Positions 58,371 through 64,000 of a stretch of 64,000 bases of DNA are shown here, piece by piece. The DNA lies in the NCBI GenBank assembly GCA_954871525.1, contig OX940861.1, positions 8,230,842-8,294,841 of the forward strand, given 5' to 3'. Position numbers and translations under genes: made by a program. The DNA comes from Parietaria judaica. Lineage: Eukaryota; Streptophyta; Magnoliopsida; Rosales; Urticaceae. Numbering within the stretch: the first letter of the stretch is position 1; each line of letters starts with the position of its first letter. The notes beneath the pieces were generated by a model, which saw nothing but the letters and a program-made list of their open reading frames with translations, ran no database searches and had not been told where the DNA came from.

Positions 58371-60593
58371 TACTTTCTCATCAGTTTGCAAACAACCCTG
58401 AACTCAGAAACTAGCATAAGTACTTCATTATCTAGATTTTCAGTTGCTCGTAACCATGTTTGACCAAAAAATGAGTCCAAATCAATGAGGAAAGAGAAAA
58501 AGAAGTATGTAATTAGTTCACTAAAATAAGCTTACCATCTCCCTAGGATTTTAGGGTGGATGTCACAGGGAAAAGAGGATTTACCGGCTCTAGACCCGTA
58601 ATAAGATCCTGTAACGCAGGACTCATAACAGGCTCACATGGGTTTTCGGTTTTCCAACCATCAACTAATCCTAGTCTTGATTGCAGCGATTCACTCGCCT
58701 AGGTGGAAAGCTCCCGAAAGGCGTGCTGCTCATGGGCCCACCTGGAACGGGAAAAACAATGCTAGCGAGAGCCATCGCAGGAGAAGCGGGTGTGCCCTTC
58801 TTTTCTTGCAGTGGAAGTGAGTTCGAAGAGATGTTTGTGGGGGTTGGAGCCCGGAGAGTGAGAGACCTCTTCACTGCCGCGAAGAAGCGATCACCGTGCA
58901 TCATCTTTATCGACGAGATCGATGCCATTGGCGGAAGCCGCAACCCCAAGGATCAGCAGTACATGAAGATGACGCTGAATCAGCTGCTTGTCGAGCTGGA
59001 TGGCTTCAAACAGAATGAAGGGATCATTGTCATTGCTGCCACTAATTTCCCTGAGTCGCTCGACAAGGCGCTCGTCAGGCCTGGGCGTTTTGATCGCCAT
59101 ATCGTCGTTCCTAATCCGGATGTTGAGGGACGGAGGCAAATCATGGAGACCCACATGTCCAAGGTATTTTCAATTTTTAATTTTCGAAGTTTGTTTCGGG
59201 ATATTTTGTTGCTTGTTGCTAGGTATTGGCATTCTTATGGGTTATACACTTTCTGTTGCCAGCCGTAAACATTTGACCCTTAGGCTATCTTGGAACTTAG
59301 ATTTTTTGGGGAAAAACATATAGAAACAAATTGGAGGAAAATGAAGAGGAATATATTACTTGTGGTTGGAAATGAAGAAAATTTGGTAGATTTCTTCTTT
59401 CTTCTCTAAGCTTTTCGAGCATGCTGTCACAAAGTTGATGCCGCGTTGAGCACTGGCGGTGTTGAAGGGTAATTGTTTAGAAGAGAAATTCATCTCTCTG
59501 AAGCATATAAAAACTATATAATTAAAATGGACATACTTTCCTCTATATTAGGTTAACAAAATCTTGATTTTCTTCTATATATTTTCGTCAGATATTCAAC
59601 TTTTCTTCGTCTATCTTTAGGTTTTCAAATAAAAAAGGTTTTCCTTCATTTTCCTTCTTTCTATTCCATCTTTCCTTATTACAGGTTCTGAAGGCAGACG
59701 ATGTGGATCTGATGATCATTGCTCGCGGGACCCCTGGATTCTCCGGTGCCGACCTCGCGAATCTAGTAAACATCGCTGCTTTGAAGGCCGCGATGGACGG
59801 TGCCGTTTCGGTGTCCATGGCCGACCTGGAGTACGCCAAGGACAAGATCATGATGGGGAGTGAGCGCAAATCCGCAGTCATATCTGATGCGTCCCGGCGG
59901 CTGACGGCCTTCCATGAGGGTGGGCATGCCCTTGTGGCCATCCACACGAAGGCCGCCCTTCCCGTCCACAAGGCCACCATCGTCCCGCGTGGCATGGCGC
60001 TCGGGATGGTCTCCCAGCTCCCTGAGCAGGACCAGACTAGCGTCTCACGCAGCCAGATGCTCGCCCGCCTCGATGTCTGCATGGGCGGCCGCGTCGCCGA
60101 GGAGATGATCTTCGGTGAGAACGAGGTCACCTCCGGCGCCTCCTCTGACCTCCAACAGGCCACCAACATTGCCCGCGCCATGGTCACCAAGTACGGGATG
60201 AGCAAGGAGGTCGGCGTTGTCACCCACAACTACGACGACCAAGGGAAGAGCATGAGCACCGAGACCCGCCTCCTCATCGAGAACGAAGTCAAATCCCTGC
60301 TGGACCGGGCTTACAATAACGCCAAAACCATCCTCACCACGCATAGCAAGGAGCTGCACGCGCTCGCCAACGCCTTGCTCGAGCGCGAGACTCTCACAGG
60401 AACTCAGATCAAAGAGCTTCTCGCAAATGTCGACGCTCAGGAAGAAAAGGCGCACAAGACAATCGCTGCGTCGCAGAGTAGTAACTCTCAACCGAATCCA
60501 CTACCACCCTCCCCAGCAGCATCTGCAGCAGCAGCGGCCGCGGCAGCAGCCGCCGCCGCCACATCAAAAGGCGTCGCTCCGGTGGGTTCTTAG
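56105..60593 (+). CDS. FTSH4: Mitochondrial ATP-dependent zinc metalloprotease FTSH4 (i-AAA)
   Basis: Seven coding exons: 56105-56131, 56734-56821, 57039-57296, 57686-57922, 58005-58129, 58687-59163 and 59685-60593, giving 706 aa (Arabidopsis FTSH4 is close to this size). The N-terminus MALRRLITE plus exon 2 is basic and Arg-rich, a mitochondrial presequence. One membrane segment ([15 protein letters not shown], about residue 190) fits an inner-membrane i-AAA protease with its catalytic face in the intermembrane space. The AAA module has Walker A GPPGTGKT (262-269), Walker [10 protein letters not shown] (316-324) and the SRH region [20 protein letters not shown]; the M41 protease has the zinc site HEGGH (481-485). 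It degrades misfolded or unassembled inner-membrane proteins. The C-terminus carries an alanine tract encoded by GCAGCA/GCGGCC codons (about 60510-60560), also known in the family. All catalytic residues are intact. Confidence 0.97.
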
Positions 60594-60759
60594 CGCGGCC
60601 AAAGGCTTTGATGTGCATATTAGTTAATGTCGGGGTTGGAGTTAAGCAAACCATTGGTAAAACGCTCAGCATTTTGTTTTTGCCGTTGTATTTGTCAATC
60701 ATTGTCACTCACTCACTGCCATAAAGAGAAAAAATAAGTTTTACTTTTTTTTTTTTAAT

Positions 60760-61081
60760 TTTATTTTGAGCTGTAGATTGTTGGGCTGTGACAGTTCTGT
60801 CTTGCCTCGATGAAGTTTAGTCAAATGGAATTACTAATTAGCTACGTTATCTCAAGCTTCAGATTTTGTTGTTTGTTAGTTAGAACATCATATTTTAATA
60901 CTAAATATTATTGTACACATTTTATTTTGAGCTGTAGATTGTTGGGCTGTGACAGTTCTGTCTTGCCTCGATGAAGTTTAGTCAAATGGAATTACTAATT
61001 AGCTACGTTATCTCAAGCTTCAGATTTTATTGTTTGTTAGTTAGAACATCATATTTTAATACTAAATATTATTGTACACAT
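60760..61081 (+). repeat. 161-bp tandem duplication downstream of FTSH4
   Basis: Two adjacent units, 60760-60920 and 60921-61081, almost identical (for example TTGTTGTTTGTTAG against TTATTGTTTGTTAG). The unit starts TTTATTTTGAGCTGTAGATT and probably includes the distal part of the FTSH4 3' UTR. Confidence 0.92.
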
Positions 61082-61365
61082 TTACAAACATAATATAAAA
61101 TGACTATTCTTATCCTATGATTCCATATAATTGTGGATAAACTAAGAATTTGAAGCACATCGAGTTCTGTTGAGGAATTTTAAAAAATGTAAAAATATCC
61201 CAGCAATGTCGTCAAAGGTGGAATCAGGGTCATCAGGAGTAAATAGTTAGTATTTTGCCGCTACTTATAAAAAAAATTGTCTTGTTCTTCTCAACGTAAT
61301 AATGAGGTAAGATAAACAAATGGTTTTATTTTGATGTAATAACTAATAAGTATGTGTACAGTAAA

Positions 61366-61470
61366 GGCCCATTTATGTCGTGAATTCGGGTTTGCCTTTT
61401 CAAAGTAAACCCGACCCGAGCCCATGAAAGAAGCCCTCTAGGGTTTTTAGTTTTAACCAGTATATATTAG
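61366..61470 (+). promoter_or_regulatory. RPL5 promoter: site II motif, telo-box and TATA
   Basis: GGCCCA (site II core, 61366-61371), a second GCCCA near 61420, TAGGGTTT (telo-box in inverse orientation, 61439-61446) and TATATATTAG (61461-61470), all within 175 bases of the start codon. The pair of site II and telo-box is the usual signature of plant ribosomal-protein promoters, which drives growth-linked transcription. Confidence 0.75.
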
Positions 61471-61535
61471 ATACCTCTTCATTTCGGCTTCGTCTCTCTC
61501 GCGCTTTCCCCGTCGTTCTCTGCAACTCCATCGCA

Positions 61536-63833
61536 ATGGTGAGTCCTCGTATCTCTATCTGACCTAATTTCGTCTTTGCATCTTTCGGCTTGCTTGTTCC
61601 ATTTTTTGCCATTAATCATGTTCTGAAACTGTTCTTAAATTAATAATAATATTGAAGTCTATGAATTTGTTTCGCGCTGCGAATTTGACTGCGTAGGTTC
61701 AGTTTTGTTTTATCTGTTTGGATCTGATTTTGCGAGCTAGATTTTCTGTATTTGCGGTTGTTTCTGGTGCCTGGATTGTTCATATGAACAAGAAATCAAG
61801 GGGAGAGTAACTAGGGAAGAATAAAGACGAAGGTTTTGGCCGGGGGATACTTTGTTTAGTTCTGAAATTTGTTAGGGTTTCAAAAATGGGAAACACCTAC
61901 TTAGTAAATGTATTCGTGCGTGTATGTGTATAATGTATATGCTTGTGTTGTTTTCTTTTTATAATCAACCTTTTAGTTGTGTGCGGAACTTCCTCTCTTT
62001 CTCGGCTTGTAGTTGCAGGACTTATCATGAATTTTTGTTTTTATTATATGTTTAGAAGATCATTTATCGATTAAGGTCTCTGCCAGTGTATCACAATTCG
62101 TAGAGTGATTGTTAAGTTGTTTGTACTGACCGGCATGATTAATGGTGTATTTCAGGCTTTTGTGAAATCCCAGAAGTCAAGGGCCTACTTCAAGAGGTTT
62201 CAAGTCAAGTTCAGGAGAAGAAGAGGTACTGTATTCTTGTTTTTGGTCTGGGTTTTATAATTTATAATACATGTTATAATTTTTTTAGTCCGGTGAATAA
62301 ATTTGCAGCTGGAAAGACCGACTACCGTGCTAGGATCAGGCTTATCAATCAGGATAAGAATAAATACAACACTCCTAAGTACCGCTTCGTCGTCCGATTT
62401 GTATCCTATGACTATGCCATTCGATTACTTTCATTTTGGTTTACATTCTTATGATTTTGACCTTAAAAATTTGTGTTGTTTTTTAAGCTCGAGAGTAGGT
62501 TCTTCTTTCTTTGTTTTTGGAGAAATTTAATGTTGCTATTAATACTAAGTTTGGTATTCATAACTTTTGCATAAATTTTTGTGTTGCTGTCATTGTCTCT
62601 TTAACTTCAGTATTAGTCCAACAAGTCCATTGTTGCCCAAATCATCTCTGCCACCATTGCTGGTGATTTGGTTCTAGCTGCAGCCTATTCCACCGAGCTG
62701 CCTCGGTATGGGCTCAAAGTTGGTCTCACTAACTATGCCGCGGGTATTTTTCTTCTTCTTTCAACTCATCTTTTTACTCGCAATGATGTGATTCTAGTGT
62801 AATGTTCTCATGACATTTCCATCTTATTTTCAGCTTACTGTACCGGGCTTCTTTTGGCTCGTCGTGTCCTGCAGAAGCTTGAGATGGATGCTGAGTATGA
62901 GGGGAATGTTGAGGTATTGGATTTTTAGCTCTACCATTGTTATTTGGCCATTATGTCTTAATGTCCTTACCTTGTTTGGTAATAATTTAATCTGCTAATA
63001 TTTCCAGGCTTCTGGAGAGGACTTCTCTGTGGAGCCATCTGACAGCCGGAGGCCATTCCGTGCTCTGCTCGATGTTGGTCTTCTTAGGACAACGACCGGA
63101 AACCGTATCTTCGGTGCTCTTAAGGTGCGTTGCCATTATGACTGATAGGATTTCTTTTGTCTGTTACATCACTTGCTACCGGTGAAATTTTGTTATGATC
63201 CTCGGCTTCGGAACACGTAGATAGTTTCTCAAGTGTGTATTATGAATGCAGGGAGCTCTTGACGGTGGGCTCGATATTCCTCACAGTGAGAAGAGATTTG
63301 CTGGATTTTCCAAGGACAGCAAGCAGCTTGATGCTGAGGTTCACCGCAAATACATCTACGGTGGCCACGTTGCCGCATACATGAATGTACGCTTTCACAA
63401 ATCACTTTTTATTCTGTTTGTGTTTTAATGCTACTATCCCCGCAACCTGACTATGTTTGCATTGTTTCTGTAGGCTCTCAACGAGGACGAGCCTGAGAAA
63501 TACCAATCCCACTTCAGTGAGTACATCAAGAACGGGATTGATGCCGATGAAATCGAAGAGATTTACAAGAAGGTTCACGCTGCCATCCGGGCCGATCCTT
63601 CTGTGAAGAAAGCAGAGAAGCAGCCACCCAAACAGCACAAGAGGTGGGTTTTGAGATCAACAATGCTAGCTTTTATCTCTATTAGATTTTTTTTTTGAAG
63701 AGCTAATTTACTTGTATATTCTTCGATTGAACGCAGATTCAACTTGAAGAAGCTCACCTACGAGGAGAGAAAGAACAAGTTGGTTGCAAGGCTGAACGCG
63801 TTCAACGCGGCGGCCGACGAGGACGAGGAGTGA
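61536..63833 (+). CDS. RPL5: 60S ribosomal protein L5 (uL18)
   Basis: Nine coding exons: 61536-61538 (ATG only), 62156-62225, 62309-62400, 62617-62743, 62834-62913, 63008-63124, 63252-63386, 63474-63643 and 63737-63833, giving 296 aa. The protein starts [20 protein letters not shown] and has the conserved blocks [69 protein letters not shown] and [16 protein letters not shown], ending with an acidic ADEDEE tail. L5 binds 5S rRNA together with L11 and is built into the central protuberance of the large subunit. Splitting the gene directly after the ATG is common in plant ribosomal-protein genes. The window ends about 170 bases into the 3' flank. Confidence 0.97.
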
Positions 63834-64000
63834 TGATGTTACGAGTTTTTGTTTCGTTAGCAAGGATGAAGAGCTTTTGTATTAGCACAGTGGCTGCAAC
63901 GGTGCGGCGTGTCCGACTTTCGTTTGAATGTTTTGGAAAGTTTTGGGTTTTGTTTTCCATTAATTATCCAAGATTTTATGTTAAACTGTTAAATGTTTTT

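Noticed and set aside
59588..60491. Long open frames on the minus strand across the last FTSH4 exon
   Set aside because: They mirror the GC-rich coding exon on the other strand and match no family; the plus-strand frame has all M41 motifs.
1..64000. tRNA, rRNA, riboswitch or prokaryotic operon features
   Set aside because: Nothing with a supporting fold or sequence was seen; the window is nuclear plant DNA.

Overview
This is a stretch of nuclear plant chromosome, most likely from a eudicot. Genes have many introns with GT/AG borders. One gene class shows the 9-nt mini-exon typical of plant acid invertases. The intergenic DNA is AT-rich and packed with plant transposons (MULEs, hAT, Copia, a Tat-like LTR element, an L1-type LINE). 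The species cannot be named from the sequence.

Layout. 0-9.4 kb: a plasma-membrane-type ADP/ATP carrier gene (PM-ANT1-like, minus strand, two exons) between two long-terminal-inverted-repeat MULEs; a ~100-bp broken copy of its intron/exon junction lies 5.7 kb away. 9.4-23.4 kb: a GH32 cluster on the minus strand, made of two complete genes (545 and 578 codons after splicing) and between them a truncated third copy with only exon 1 and the mini-exon. The paralogous flanks act as empty sites and show which small elements inserted after duplication. A MULE carrying a fragment of a RAB7/RABG3 GTPase first exon sits between them. 23.4-35.6 kb: repeats, including a young, almost complete Copia element (26397-31811). 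35.6-40.1 kb: an INDETERMINATE-DOMAIN (IDD) zinc-finger gene. 40.7-44.4 kb: a 5'-truncated L1-type LINE in its 3' flank. 45.4-54.4 kb: a 9-kb LTR element with matching LTRs and target-site duplications but no recognisable gag-pol. 56.1-63.8 kb: two housekeeping genes, mitochondrial FTSH4 protease and ribosomal protein L5 (uL18), both on the plus strand.

The most unusual object is the 9-kb LTR element at 45368-54399. By its TATA box, primer-binding site and polypurine tract it is transcribed on the minus strand. Its 5' half holds an open 324-codon F-box gene resembling SKIP14, in sense, with its own TATA box. Its 3' half holds an antisense, decayed multi-exon gene of the 'putative gypsy-type transposon' (Transposase_28) and coiled-coil kind, also with its own TATA box. 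The two genes converge on a minisatellite. It looks like a non-autonomous element that has swapped gag-pol for a host regulatory gene.

Both complete GH32 genes keep the catalytic residues but lack the Asp/Lys pair that favours sucrose in Arabidopsis cell-wall invertase 1, so they may be fructan exohydrolase-like rather than true invertases. One of them also lacks a signal peptide.
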